This document shows, in pieces, positions 8,034 through 17,053 of a DNA stretch of 64,000 nt (its first letter is position 1; each line of letters opens with the position of its first letter). The notes under the pieces were generated by a model, which was given only the letters and a program-made list of their open reading frames with translations, ran no database searches and had not been told where the DNA came from. Source of the stretch: JAVMKJ01 sp031732875. GTDB taxonomy: Bacteria; Pseudomonadota; Gammaproteobacteria; Competibacterales; Competibacteraceae. Location: assembly GCA_031732875.1 (NCBI GenBank), contig JAVMKL010000284.1:1-64000 (forward strand), in the 5' to 3' direction. A program made the position numbers and the translations under genes.

Positions 8034-10289
8034 TCAACGCTCGGCGATCTTGCCTTCCTTGAGAATCTGCGGCGTCACGAAGATCAGCAGCTCGCGCTTG
8101 GTGGTCGATTTGGAGTTCTCCTGGAACAGATATCCAAGTAGCGGAATATCACCCAGCAACGGCACCTTATTGTTGTTGGTGGTTCTGTTCTGCTCGAACA
8201 CCCCACCCAGCACCACCGTCTCGCCGTTGTTCACCAGCACTTGGGTTTCGACCTCGCGCTTGTCGATCGTCGGCTGCGGTCCGGTCGCGGTCGAGACCAA
8301 CGCCCCCTGCTCGTCCTTCGAAACCTTCAGATCCATCCGAACCCGGTCGTCGGGAGTGATCTGGGGCGTGACTTCCAACTTCAGGAAGGCATCCTTGAAC
8401 TCGACGTTGGTGCCGCTCTGGCTGACCGTGGCGTAGGGAATCTGCCGGCCCTGCAGGATGGTCGCCTTCTTCAAATCCGCCGTCACCACCCGCGGGTTGG
8501 AAATGATCTCGCCTTGGCCTTCCGCCTGCAGCGCCCTCAATTCCAGATCGACCAGATAATCGGCGCCGAGGATCGAGAACGCCAAGCGTTGCGGATTGGT
8601 CGCGCCCGAAGGCAAATTCACGCCCAACCGATCAACGAGCGGCGGAATCGTCACCGGATAGGGCTGGCCGGTGGCGATCAGATTCTGCTGGGCGCTGTTG
8701 ACGATGGTGTTGGTCCCTTCCAGGCTGCCGCTGACGGCGCCGACGGTACTGCCGTTCTGCCCCACGCCCGTCACCCCGAACCGCACCCCGATATCCCGCG
8801 CGAAATCGTTGCTGGCGATCACCACCCGCGAATCGATCAGCACCTGCCGGGTCGGGATGTCGAGCTTCGTCACCAGATTGCGCACTTCCACGATTTTGTC
8901 GGGCACGTCCTTGACGATCAGGCTGTTGGTCCGTTCGTCCACGGCCACGTCGCCGCGCGACGACAGCATGCTTTGCCCCTTGTCGCCGACCGTCTTCAGC
9001 AACGTTTTCAACTCCGATGCCTTGGCGTAATTGACCTGGATGATCTCGGTCCGCAGCGGAATCAGGTCGTCCACCGTCTTGCGCGATTCCAGTTCCAGTT
9101 TCTCGCGGGCGGCGATTTCCTCGGTCGGCGCGATGAAGATCACGTTGCCGTTCTGCCGCATCGTCAGGCCTTTGGTGCGCAGGATGATGTCCAGCGCCTG
9201 ATCCCAGGGCACGTTCTGCAAGCGCAGGGTCAGGTTGCCCTTCACGCTGTCGCTGACCACGATGTTCATGCCGGTGAAATCCGCCAGGATCTGCAGGATC
9301 GCCCGCACCTCGATATCCTGGAAATTCAGCGACAGCAGATCGCCCTTGTACTTCTTCTTGGACGGATCGAACATCGCCTCCTTCTCTTCCTGCTCCACGG
9401 ACTTCTGCGGCGGGCGCACCTCGATCACGTACAGATCGTTGGCTTGATAGGCCAAATACTCGAACGGCGGATTGGGCTTGATGCTCAACCGGGCGTCGCC
9501 TCCGCGATTCAGCGCCTCCACGATCGTCACCGGCGTGGCGAAATCGGTCACGTCCAGCCGCCGCTCCTGGCCGCGGGGCAACATCGCGCCCTGAAAATCG
9601 GCGACGATCAGATTACCCTCCTGACGCACATCGGTGGTGATGCTGGGATTGGAGAGCTTGACCGTGATCACGCCCTGCCCGGCCGGACCACGCTTGAAGC
9701 CGACATCCTTGACATTGCGCGGCCCTCCGGCCGGCAGCGGGGCCTCGGACCGCTTCGGCGCGGCGGCCACCACCGAACTTGTGGGAGTCGCGGCCGGCGT
9801 CTTCGGCACCGCCGCCCCGGCATTCTCCAGCGTCAGCAGCACCGCATTGCCCTGCACCTGCACGTTATATGGCACCAGCCGCGCCAGATTCACGGATGCC
9901 CGGGTCCGGTCGGAACCTTCCAGCACGCTGATCTTGTCGGCCACGCCGACGTTGATCGCCTGCTGCTTCGCGCTCAGACCGTTGGCCGTGCCGAGAAAAT
10001 CCAGCACGATCCGCGCTGGATCGTTGATCGTGAAGCTGCTCGGCGGCCCCTTGGGCATCTCCGACAACCGGAACCGGATCTGCAAGCGATTGCCGGCCAG
10101 CGGGCTGATGTCGATTGCCTGCAGCACCGGCTGCCGCCCGGCGTCCTCGCCGGCCGCCGCCACCGACTCGTTCCATGAGCCCGCCAGGACGCCCCCCCAG
10201 ATCAGCCCGACCACCGCCAACCATGGCGGCAGCCACCCTCCGCCCGATCGCCGGTCATGTTGGCCTTCGTTCGTGGACCTGCTCGTCAT
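8034..10289 (-). CDS. pilQ: Type IV pilus secretin PilQ
   Basis: PilQ forms the outer-membrane channel through which type IV pili extend. The 751-residue protein has an N-terminal signal/hydrophobic stretch (about 23-47), two AMIN domains (peptidoglycan binding, roughly 55-150 and 190-290), an STN/N0 domain starting near DLLSLNFQDIEVRAILQILADF, an N1 domain around 405-480 and a C-terminal secretin domain (about 500-745) with VPLLGDIPLLGYLF. Length fits the family (700-770). It is the last pil gene of pilMNOPQ. Confidence 0.96.
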   Translation of the reverse strand: MTSRSTNEGQHDRRSGGGWLPPWLAVVGLIWGGVLAGSWNESVAAAGEDAGRQPVLQAIDISPLAGNRLQIRFRLSEMPKGPPSSFTINDPARIVLDFLGTANGLSAKQQAINVGVADKISVLEGSDRTRASVNLARLVPYNVQVQGNAVLLTLENAGAAVPKTPAATPTSSVVAAAPKRSEAPLPAGGPRNVKDVGFKRGPAGQGVITVKLSNPSITTDVRQEGNLIVADFQGAMLPRGQERRLDVTDFATPVTIVEALNRGGDARLSIKPNPPFEYLAYQANDLYVIEVRPPQKSVEQEEKEAMFDPSKKKYKGDLLSLNFQDIEVRAILQILADFTGMNIVVSDSVKGNLTLRLQNVPWDQALDIILRTKGLTMRQNGNVIFIAPTEEIAAREKLELESRKTVDDLIPLRTEIIQVNYAKASELKTLLKTVGDKGQSMLSSRGDVAVDERTNSLIVKDVPDKIVEVRNLVTKLDIPTRQVLIDSRVVIASNDFARDIGVRFGVTGVGQNGSTVGAVSGSLEGTNTIVNSAQQNLIATGQPYPVTIPPLVDRLGVNLPSGATNPQRLAFSILGADYLVDLELRALQAEGQGEIISNPRVVTADLKKATILQGRQIPYATVSQSGTNVEFKDAFLKLEVTPQITPDDRVRMDLKVSKDEQGALVSTATGPQPTIDKREVETQVLVNNGETVVLGGVFEQNRTTNNNKVPLLGDIPLLGYLFQENSKSTTKRELLIFVTPQILKEGKIAER

Positions 10290-10304
10290 GACACTTCCCC
10301 CTCA

Positions 10305-10901
10305 TCATTGGGTAAGCGACAGAAACGCATCCCGTTCCTGCCAGCATCCGGGCTTATCCGGAACAATCTCCTTCAGATCGATTCGCTGCTCCGTAACACT
10401 GGCGATCCGGCCGTGGTTGGTGCCCAGGTAATTTTTTTTCTGAACCCGATGCACGACCCCATCGGGAGCCAGAACCAATGCCCACAATTCGTTGCCGCCG
10501 CCCACTCGCAGGGTACCCATCATCTTGAGCGAACCCAGCGAATACTTTTCAAGGTCTTCCCGCACCCGGTTCGGATCGGGGCGCACCGTAGCGGCGCAGG
10601 CGCCGCCGTGCTGGGTCCCCCCCTCGGCCACCATCCCCAGTTCCTCGTCCTGAGCGAACGACGCCAGGATAAACGGATCCTTGACTTCCTGCGCGGTATA
10701 GGCGAACGGCGTGTAGGGCTTGATTTCCGGCGGCGGGTCAGGTTTTTTGATCGGCGTGGTGCGCTTGGTGGTTTCCACGAACTGCTGCAGATCGGTCATA
10801 TCCCGCCGGGCGCACCCCCCCAGCACGGCCAGCGCCAGCGCCAGCGCCACGGCGCCGCGCACGCTCATCCCGATGGAACCCCGACGAAATCGCGCGTTCA
10901 T
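10305..10901 (-). CDS. pilP: Type IV pilus lipoprotein PilP
   Basis: PilP is the inner-membrane lipoprotein that links the PilNO alignment complex to PilQ. The 198-residue protein has a signal peptide with lipobox VLGGC (Cys30), a Pro-rich spacer and a C-terminal beta domain with LEKYSLGSLKMMGTL and VHRVQKKNYLGTNHGRI, both typical of PilP. Its ATG overlaps the pilO stop by four bases. A downstream ATG at 10868 would also keep the signal peptide. It ends 15 bp before pilQ. Confidence 0.94.
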   Translation of the reverse strand: MNARFRRGSIGMSVRGAVALALALAVLGGCARRDMTDLQQFVETTKRTTPIKKPDPPPEIKPYTPFAYTAQEVKDPFILASFAQDEELGMVAEGGTQHGGACAATVRPDPNRVREDLEKYSLGSLKMMGTLRVGGGNELWALVLAPDGVVHRVQKKNYLGTNHGRIASVTEQRIDLKEIVPDKPGCWQERDAFLSLTQ

Positions 10902-11554
10902 CTCTTGCCGGCCCCCTTCTGCTGGCCTGCGGCCGGAGCACCGCCCTCGTCCATATAGCGATACGTTTGCAGGGTCGCCTGGATGGTAAGCGGCTCTGTT
11001 TTGCCCCCCTTGCCGCTTCCCTTGCCGCCAGCCGCGCCGGTCAGCGTCGCGTTCTCCAGGGTTACGATCCTCGACAGGGCCGCGACCCCGCTCACGAACG
11101 CGCCGAACTGATGGTAGGATCCCTTGGCCTTGATGGTAATCGGCTTGGCAGCATAAAAATCCCGCGGCTGCTCGGCCTCGGGCTTGAACAGCTCGAAATC
11201 CAGGCCATTTCTCTTGCCGGTGTTGGAGATATCCTCCAGCAGGTCCGGCATCTCCGTACCGGTCGGTAACTGCCGCAACATCACCGCCAGATCGGCTTCC
11301 ATCTGCTTGAGCTGCGCCCGAAACGATTCCAGATTGGCCGCCACCCGTTGCTTCTCGATGAATTCCTGCCGGAGTTGCTGTTCCTCGTTAGCCACCCGGT
11401 CCAGTTCCTGAAGTTGGTCGTTGGTGAAGAAATAATACCCCGCTCCCAGCACGGCGGCGGCGACCAGGACGATCAGAACCACCTTGCCCGCCAGCGGCCA
11501 TTCACCGGCCTCCCGGAGATCGAAGTCGCTGAGGTTGATCTCGGACAGATTCAT
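10898..11554 (-). CDS. pilO: Type IV pilus inner-membrane protein PilO
   Basis: PilO pairs with PilN in the inner membrane and aligns the pilus machine with the secretin. The 218-residue protein has a short cytoplasmic N-terminus, one membrane segment (about 24-43), a coiled coil (about 48-95) and a periplasmic ferredoxin-like domain with MPDLLEDISNTGKRNGLDFELF. It overlaps pilN and pilP by four bases at each end, so the operon is tightly coupled. Confidence 0.94.
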   Translation of the reverse strand: MNLSEINLSDFDLREAGEWPLAGKVVLIVLVAAAVLGAGYYFFTNDQLQELDRVANEEQQLRQEFIEKQRVAANLESFRAQLKQMEADLAVMLRQLPTGTEMPDLLEDISNTGKRNGLDFELFKPEAEQPRDFYAAKPITIKAKGSYHQFGAFVSGVAALSRIVTLENATLTGAAGGKGSGKGGKTEPLTIQATLQTYRYMDEGGAPAAGQQKGAGKR

Positions 11555-12123
11555 TTCTTACCCCCCGCATCCGCCTGCTCCCCGCTCAGCTTGATCGGAA
11601 CGATCAGCTCGAACACCCGCGCCGGCACGTTGTTGACGTTCCGGGTTTCGATGACCTGCAACACCGGCTCGCCGAACAGCTTGGAATCCCGGATCTTGCG
11701 CATGAACTCCGAGATGACGACATCGGAGCGGGCAATGCCGTTGAGCGTCACTTGATTGTTGGCGGTCTTGAAGGCGGTCAGGAAGATATCCTGGGGAATC
11801 AACCGAACCAGTCCGTCCAGCATCCGCACCATACCGGGACGGCTGGCCTGCAAAGTCTGGATGACGTTGAGCCGCTCCACCAGCCGGTTTCGGGTTTTTT
11901 GCAGTTCCTGGAGTTCCTCGGCCGCTTTCTTCAGCCGGGCGATCTCGCCCCGCAGATAGTTGTTGCGTTCCTGCTGAAATTCGATGCGGCTGGCAATCTC
12001 GGCGTGCACCAGGAACACGATACCGGCGGCGACCAGCGCCGCCGCGACCAACATCCCGATCAGCTCGCGCTGACGCAGGGCGCGGCGCGCCTCGCGCCAA
12101 GGCAGCAAATTGATGCGCGTCAT
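11551..12123 (-). CDS. pilN: Type IV pilus inner-membrane protein PilN
   Basis: PilN binds PilM through its conserved cytoplasmic N-terminus and PilO in the periplasm. The 190-residue protein begins MTRINLLPWREARR, the INLLPWRE peptide being the PilM-binding motif, followed by one membrane helix (about 22-42), a coiled coil and a periplasmic domain. It starts one base after the pilM stop codon and overlaps pilO by four bases. Confidence 0.96.
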   Translation of the reverse strand: MTRINLLPWREARRALRQRELIGMLVAAALVAAGIVFLVHAEIASRIEFQQERNNYLRGEIARLKKAAEELQELQKTRNRLVERLNVIQTLQASRPGMVRMLDGLVRLIPQDIFLTAFKTANNQVTLNGIARSDVVISEFMRKIRDSKLFGEPVLQVIETRNVNNVPARVFELIVPIKLSGEQADAGGKK

Positions 12124-12124
12124 G

Positions 12125-13222
12125 TCAGTCGAAACTCCTCAGGGCCAGCCCACCCGCGACCGCCAGCAAAGGTGCCTCGCGCAATAAAACACTGCTGTTC
12201 ACCCTCGCGGCGCTACCCATGTTCTTGAAGGGATTGGCGACAACCGTCGTGATACCCAACACGTCCGCGACCGTCCGGTCCAACCCCGCGATCATGGCAC
12301 CCCCACCGACCAAGACGATAGTATCCACATTATAGCGGCCCGATACATACTGGTCGGAGGAAAAAAAGAACTGCAACCCATGGCCGACCTGTTCGGCCAG
12401 CATCTGCTTGAAGGGATCCAGGATCGTCGCGGCAAAGTCGTCGGCCACCTGGCCCGCGCGCTTCGCCTGTTCGGCCTGCTCCCGGGGCAAGCCGTAGGCC
12501 TCGGCGACCCGGATGGTGAGCTGATCGCAGCCGAATCCCTGCTCGCGGGTGAAAATGATCCGATCATCCTGCAGGATGTAAAGATTGGTGATGGTGGCGC
12601 CGATATCGACCAGAGCCGTCAGGCTGTCCCGCGCCTTGCTCAGACTGAGCCCGCCCGTGCCCGCTTTGGGCAGGCCGTCCATCAGCAACCGAAACGCATT
12701 CTCCAGCGCGTAGGCCTCCACGTCCACGATCACCGGAACCAGCCCGGCATTCTTGAGTGCGGCTTCCCGCGTGTCCACGTTTTCCTTGCGGGTGGCCACC
12801 AGCATGACATCCTGCATGTCGGCGCTGGCCTGGGATGGCCCCTTCACCTCGAAATCCAGATAGATTTCCTCGACGGGATAGGGGATGTACTGAGAGGCCT
12901 CGATCGAGATGTTGGTCTCGATGTCGCTCTCCTTGAAATCCGCCGGCATGGGCACGGTACGCGTGATGACGCCCGAGGTCGGCACGGCGACCGCCGCGCG
13001 ACGCAGGCGAGTGCCGGCGCTGCGGCACGCCCGCTTGATCGCCTCGGCCACCGCGTCGGTATCGGCGGGATTGCGATCTTCCATCATTCCCTCGCCCAGC
13101 GGTTCGATGGCGAACGCTTCGACCCGGAAACGTGGTCCGGAACGGCTCAGCTCGATCAACTTGACCGCCGAGGGACTGATGTCGATGCCCAGAAAGGGTT
13201 CTTTACGCTTGAACAGAGCCAA
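12125..13222 (-). CDS. pilM: Type IV pilus actin-like ATPase PilM
   Basis: PilM is the cytoplasmic FtsA/actin-like component that binds the PilN N-terminus. The 365-residue protein shows the phosphate-1 segment LGIDISPSAVKLIELS, the ALVDIGATITNLYI phosphate-2 loop, and VLVGGGAMIAGLDRTVADVLG near the C-terminus. I place the start at a TTG at 13222 because GAGGAAG lies six bases upstream and the N-terminus then begins MALFKRKEPF as in homologues; a TTG at 13237 would add five residues without a ribosome binding site. It heads the pilMNOPQ operon. Confidence 0.93.
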   Translation of the reverse strand: MALFKRKEPFLGIDISPSAVKLIELSRSGPRFRVEAFAIEPLGEGMMEDRNPADTDAVAEAIKRACRSAGTRLRRAAVAVPTSGVITRTVPMPADFKESDIETNISIEASQYIPYPVEEIYLDFEVKGPSQASADMQDVMLVATRKENVDTREAALKNAGLVPVIVDVEAYALENAFRLLMDGLPKAGTGGLSLSKARDSLTALVDIGATITNLYILQDDRIIFTREQGFGCDQLTIRVAEAYGLPREQAEQAKRAGQVADDFAATILDPFKQMLAEQVGHGLQFFFSSDQYVSGRYNVDTIVLVGGGAMIAGLDRTVADVLGITTVVANPFKNMGSAARVNSSVLLREAPLLAVAGGLALRSFD

Positions 13223-13462
13223 GTTACGCTTCCTCAACTGATCAGAGTGAACGAATCAAACCCCGCCCCCATGGAATATAGCAAACAACCCTGTCCGAAA
13301 CGTCGGGAAGTTCAACCTCACTTAGGCGGAAATTCGAAGCCCGCCGGATTCAGCCGATCCGGTGATACTCCATCCCGCGAGCGCGCGCCCCCGATCCGGC
13401 TCCGCGGCGTTTGCACCATCCTCGCCGTCCGCCCGCCGCGACCACATCGCTGGAGTTAGCTC

Positions 13463-14077
13463 ATGACCCACCGTCACCGCGACGCTCATCGACTCAGAAT
13501 GCTGCTGGCCCAGGAATGCGCCCGAATCATGGCCGAGGAAGGAATTCAGGACTTCCGAACCGCCAAGCGCAAGGCCGCCTTCCGACTGGCGGTCACCGAC
13601 AAGGGGGCGATGCCGGACAACGCCGAAATCGAGCAGGCCCTGCTCGATTACCAGCGTCTGTTCCATGCCGACCGCCAGGCAATCCGCCTGCGCGGCTTGC
13701 GTGAAACCGCCTTGGAGGCCATGCGCTTCCTGGCGCGCTTCCGCCCGAAGCTGGTCGGTTCGGTGCTGAGCGGCACCGCCGGCCCACACGCCCATATCCA
13801 CCTGCATCTGTTCGCCGATACGCCCAAGGATGTTCTGATGTTTCTGATGGAACGCCGGGTTCCCTTCGAAGCCACGGAGCGCCGTCTCAAGCTGGGTAAC
13901 GGCGATCACGCCTGCTTGCCGGTCTTTCGCTTCGACGCGGGCGACCATCATATCGACCTCACAGTCTTCGCTCCGCTGGCCGAGCGGGAGGCGCCCCGGA
14001 GCCCGGTCGACGGCCGGCCGATGCGGCGGGCGGGCCAAGCCGAGGTTCAGGCTCTGCTGGCCCAGGATCCGCCCTGA
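13463..14077 (+). CDS. Conserved hypothetical protein, nucleotidyltransferase-like
   Basis: The 204-residue protein belongs to a conserved gammaproteobacterial family of unknown function. The N-terminal half is helical (AKRKAAFRLAV, ALLDYQRLF), and the C-terminal half contains RPKLVGSVLSGTAGPHAHIHLHLFAD, which resembles the GS...D core of nucleotidyltransferase folds, and a conserved tail SPVDGRPMRRA. GGAG lies seven bases before the ATG. It is divergent from pilM. I recognise the family by its conserved segments but know of no assigned role. Confidence 0.75.
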   Translation: MTHRHRDAHRLRMLLAQECARIMAEEGIQDFRTAKRKAAFRLAVTDKGAMPDNAEIEQALLDYQRLFHADRQAIRLRGLRETALEAMRFLARFRPKLVGSVLSGTAGPHAHIHLHLFADTPKDVLMFLMERRVPFEATERRLKLGNGDHACLPVFRFDAGDHHIDLTVFAPLAEREAPRSPVDGRPMRRAGQAEVQALLAQDPP

Positions 14078-14151
14078 GCGCCGCAGAGCGCGATCGCAAC
14101 ACTCTGCGAATCGCACCCGAACCTTCCCCGCCGCAATAGGCCCGGCCGGCT

Positions 14152-14421
14152 TCACACCTTGGCGGCACTCGGATGGGTATCCACGAAGTGCTTCAACACC
14201 AGCTTCAACTGCAGAGCCTTCTGGTCGTGCCCACGTCGGCGCTCCTCCTCGATATCATCCAAAATGATACGCTTGATCATCGGGATGCCTTCCGCCGTAT
14301 GCACCAGATAGCTGCCCATTTCCAGCGCCGCCATTTCCGGCAGATGTTCGTGCTCGGCGATGGCCTCGATCTCTTCCTCGGTCAGGTCGCTTAGCTCGAC
14401 GCAATCTTCATAGGACAACAT
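14152..14421 (-). CDS. Small conserved hypothetical protein
   Basis: The 89-residue acidic, helical protein begins MLSYEDCVELSDLTEEEIEAI and has conserved segments AEHEHLPEMAALEMG and LKLVLKHFVDTHP. Similar small proteins occur in other gammaproteobacteria, but I know of no function. AGGAGG seven bases before the ATG gives strong support for translation. It converges on the preceding rightward gene with a 74-bp gap. Confidence 0.75.
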   Translation of the reverse strand: MLSYEDCVELSDLTEEEIEAIAEHEHLPEMAALEMGSYLVHTAEGIPMIKRIILDDIEEERRRGHDQKALQLKLVLKHFVDTHPSAAKV

Positions 14422-15125
14422 GATGTTCCCTCCTGAGTCGTTCGATGGGTAAACGGTTATCTCGGCAGGCGTGCCGCCGGACGTGGGCGGCTCGCTCCCT
14501 AATATTCGACTAATTAAAGGTTAAACCCGGCGGTACGTCCACACAAGCGCAAACCCCATTACTTTTGTTCTTATTGTGGTGCCCGCCCGGCTTGAAATCT
14601 ACCAGTTCAAGGTATTGTCTTATTTCAATAATGGTTTATCCTTATTTACCTTTGCCCGGGTCTTTGGCTATTGTTGACAAAATAAGCAAATATAACCCAT
14701 TAAAATCAGTAAAAATGTCCTGTTAAGGAGACGTATCGCCTGGTCGGTACCGATCTGATCGAGAAACCGCGTTCCCGCTCAACCCGGGTAGCCGCGAAGA
14801 CGGAGGGGAGTTCGTAACCACCACAGGATCGAGGGTCGGCCCGCCACCGTCCGACCAAAGCGCTGTAGCGCGTGCTCTGAACCAGCACACTCGATAAGCC
14901 CATAATAATCCTCTCCCAAAGTCTTCGCGGCTACCCCTTTCTTCTTTCGGGGGCCGGTCATTCCGTTCGTGCCGATTTCCAGTTCTGCTCGACGGTACGG
15001 TATGTGGTGGGTCTGTGCCCGAGTGACGCGCATCCGCCATCATGATTGCGATGGATTCCCCCCGGCACGGAGCGATATGATTGGCGTTTCCATACACCAA
15101 TAGCGTCCGTCGCTCCGAATCCGCC
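14422..15125. other. 704-bp stretch without a confident gene
   Basis: The first 300 bases are AT-rich and contain the leader of the preceding leftward gene. The rest is GC-richer and holds a perfect 16-bp inverted repeat. Overlapping short leftward frames exist at 14706-15193 but none has a ribosome binding site, family resemblance or normal composition, so I do not call them. Confidence 0.6.
14786..14936. repeat. Perfect 16-bp inverted repeat with 119-bp spacer
   Basis: GGGTAGCCGCGAAGAC at 14786-14801 is exactly reverse-complemented at 14921-14936. The spacer holds a small internal hairpin (GCGC, four bases, GCGC). The arms could be the termini of a small non-autonomous element or the closing stem of a structured RNA. 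No target-site duplication is visible. Confidence 0.8.
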
Positions 15126-15341
15126 ATGACCGCCGACCGTATCCCCCCACCCAGCGATCCCTCCTCCCCCTGCGTGGGGGTCTGCGTCATCAACGCGCGG
15201 ACTCAACTGTGCGATGGATGTTTCCGGACGCTGGACGAAATCGCGGCTTGGTGGGATTACTCTCCCAAGCAAAAGCACGCGGTTCTCGCCAAGCTGGAAC
15301 AGCGGTTGACACGAATTATGGATGGCACCTTCTTCGACTGA
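15126..15341 (+). CDS. DUF1289 family small Cys-rich protein
   Basis: The 71-residue protein has the DUF1289 signature SPCVGVCVIN followed by CDGCFRTLDEIAAWWDYS. Two C-x(2-3)-C pairs could bind a metal or an Fe-S cluster. Function of the family is not established. An upstream in-frame start at 15081 would add 15 residues, but the shorter form matches the family N-terminus better. It precedes a DUF2889 gene on the same strand by 45 bp. Confidence 0.85.
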   Translation: MTADRIPPPSDPSSPCVGVCVINARTQLCDGCFRTLDEIAAWWDYSPKQKHAVLAKLEQRLTRIMDGTFFD

Positions 15342-15386
15342 TCGATCGACCGCTGGCCAACCTTACCTTTAGCCAGGAGAAAAATC

Positions 15387-15998
15387 ATGCCGCTCTCGGC
15401 CCCCGCCGTTCCCCGCCAACTGTTGCACAAGCGCGCCGTCCAGTGCTGGGGCTACCGACGCGACGATGGCCTGTGGGAGATCGAGGGCCGGATGGTGGAT
15501 ACCAAGACTTATTCTTTTCCCAACGAGGATCGGGGCGGCTTTATCCAGGCCGGCGAACCGCTTCATGACATGTGGATTCGCCTGACCGTGGACGGCGAAT
15601 TCCTGATTCGCGATGTCGAGGCCAGCACCGACGGCTCGCCGTTCGGCCTCTGTCCCGCCATCACCGACCGCTACAGGCAACTCGTCGGCGCGCGCATCGG
15701 ACCAGGCTGGACCCTGAAGCTCAGGGAACTATTCATGGGTATCAACGGTTGCACGCACATGACCGAACTGCTGGGTCCGGTCGCCACCACTTTTTTCCAG
15801 ACCGTCTACGGCCAGCGCTACGACGAGGAAGACGCCAAGCCCGCCGCCGAAAGAGCGCCGCCGCCGGTGCTGAATACCTGCCATGCCCTGGCGAACGATA
15901 GCCCGGTGGTAAAACAGCGCTGGCCGCTGGCCTATACCGGTCGAGACCGGGAAACGGACAGTCACAGCCGACTGCTGCTGGACGACTGCATCACCTGA
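15387..15998 (+). CDS. DUF2889 family protein
   Basis: The 203-residue protein matches the DUF2889 family: LLHKRAVQCWGYRRDDGLWEIEG at the start, the central HDMWIRLTVDGEFLIRDVEAS, then LMGINGCTHMTELLGPVATTFFQTVYG. Known members occur in proteobacteria without an assigned role. CAGGAGAAAAATC precedes the ATG, a good ribosome binding site. The quoted segments are fragments of a longer conserved region at residues 13-150. Confidence 0.85.
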   Translation: MPLSAPAVPRQLLHKRAVQCWGYRRDDGLWEIEGRMVDTKTYSFPNEDRGGFIQAGEPLHDMWIRLTVDGEFLIRDVEASTDGSPFGLCPAITDRYRQLVGARIGPGWTLKLRELFMGINGCTHMTELLGPVATTFFQTVYGQRYDEEDAKPAAERAPPPVLNTCHALANDSPVVKQRWPLAYTGRDRETDSHSRLLLDDCIT

Positions 15999-16045
15999 AC
16001 CGACCCCGAGCGATTGGAATCACTGGAATACCGGCGTTCTCAGGC

Positions 16046-17050
16046 TCAGGCTGACTCCGGTTTCAAGTCCCGCGCCAGCAGGATTTCCACCGCCCGGCGC
16101 GGGTCCCGACCGCGGCGCAACACGAGATCCACTTGCTCGGTAATCGGCATTTCCACTTGGTATCGCCGCGCCAGACGCGCGGCTTCCCGTGCCGTGGCCG
16201 CTCCCTCCACCACCTGACCGATGGCCGCGCAGGCTGCTTCGGCCGTCTCGCCCCGCCCGATCGCCAGCCCGAAACGGCGGTTGCGCGACTGATCGTCGGT
16301 GCAGGTCAGCACCAGATCGCCGATGCCGGCCAACCCCATGAAGGTTTCGCGCCGGCCGCCCACCGCCAGGCCCAGCCGTACCATTTCCGCCAGCCCGCGG
16401 GTGATCAGCGCCGCCCGGGCATTGGCCCCGAACCCCAGCCCATCCGCGATACCGGCGGCGATGGCCAGCACGTTCTTGATCGCCCCTCCCAACTCGACGC
16501 CGATGACATCGGTACTGGTGTAAGCCCGCAGGTTGGAACCGTGCAACAAGGTCGCCACCCGGCGGGCATGATCCGCGTCCGGCGCGGCGACGGTGACGGC
16601 GGTCGGTAACCCCAAGGCGACCTCCCGGGCGAAACTGGGACCGGAGATGACCGCCGCCGGCCAGGCTTCGCCCAGCACCTCCGCCGTGACCTCGTGCAGA
16701 AAACGACCGCTGCCATGCTCCAGTCCCTTGGTGGCCCAAGCGAAACCGGCGGTCGCCGGCAGGCAGGCGCGCAGCCGGATCAGAGTCTCCCCATAAGCCT
16801 GACTGGGCACCGCCGCCAACGCCAGTTCGACTCCGGCGAGCGCCTCGGTCAGATCGGCGCCGACCGACAGGGAGTTCGGAAATGGGATACCCGGCAGATA
16901 GCGGCGATTTTCCCGCTCCCGGCGGAGCGGCGCGACTTCCCCGGGGTCATGACCCCACAGCCGCACGGCGTGGCCGTTGCGAGCCAGTAGCAGCGCCAGC
17001 GCGGTTCCCCAGGAACCGACGCCCAGCACGGCGACCTCGGCGGCGATCAT
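16046..17050 (-). CDS. gpsA: NAD(P)H-dependent glycerol-3-phosphate dehydrogenase
   Basis: GpsA reduces dihydroxyacetone phosphate to sn-glycerol 3-phosphate for phospholipid synthesis. The 334-residue protein has the dinucleotide loop VLGVGSWGTALA (about 8-19), PSFAREVALG, the catalytic Lys in GVELGGAIKNVLAIAAG and GLAGIGDLVLTCT. Length matches the family. It is the last gene of the conserved yibN-grxC-secB-gpsA block and starts four bases after the secB stop. Confidence 0.96.
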   Translation of the reverse strand: MIAAEVAVLGVGSWGTALALLLARNGHAVRLWGHDPGEVAPLRRERENRRYLPGIPFPNSLSVGADLTEALAGVELALAAVPSQAYGETLIRLRACLPATAGFAWATKGLEHGSGRFLHEVTAEVLGEAWPAAVISGPSFAREVALGLPTAVTVAAPDADHARRVATLLHGSNLRAYTSTDVIGVELGGAIKNVLAIAAGIADGLGFGANARAALITRGLAEMVRLGLAVGGRRETFMGLAGIGDLVLTCTDDQSRNRRFGLAIGRGETAEAACAAIGQVVEGAATAREAARLARRYQVEMPITEQVDLVLRRGRDPRRAVEILLARDLKPESA

Positions 17051-17053
17051 CCC

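Noticed and set aside
6174..10178. Long rightward frames opposite the Ig-like lipoprotein gene and pilQ
   Set aside because: They are antisense shadows with His/Arg-rich composition; the minus-strand frames encode recognisable domains.
14674..14705. TTGACA followed by AT-rich sequence as a promoter
   Set aside because: The possible -10 elements lie 11 or 21 bases away, neither a workable spacing.
14706..15193. Three overlapping leftward frames in the gene-poor stretch
   Set aside because: No ribosome binding site, no conserved segment recognised and mutually exclusive frames. The region may instead hold a repeat or RNA.
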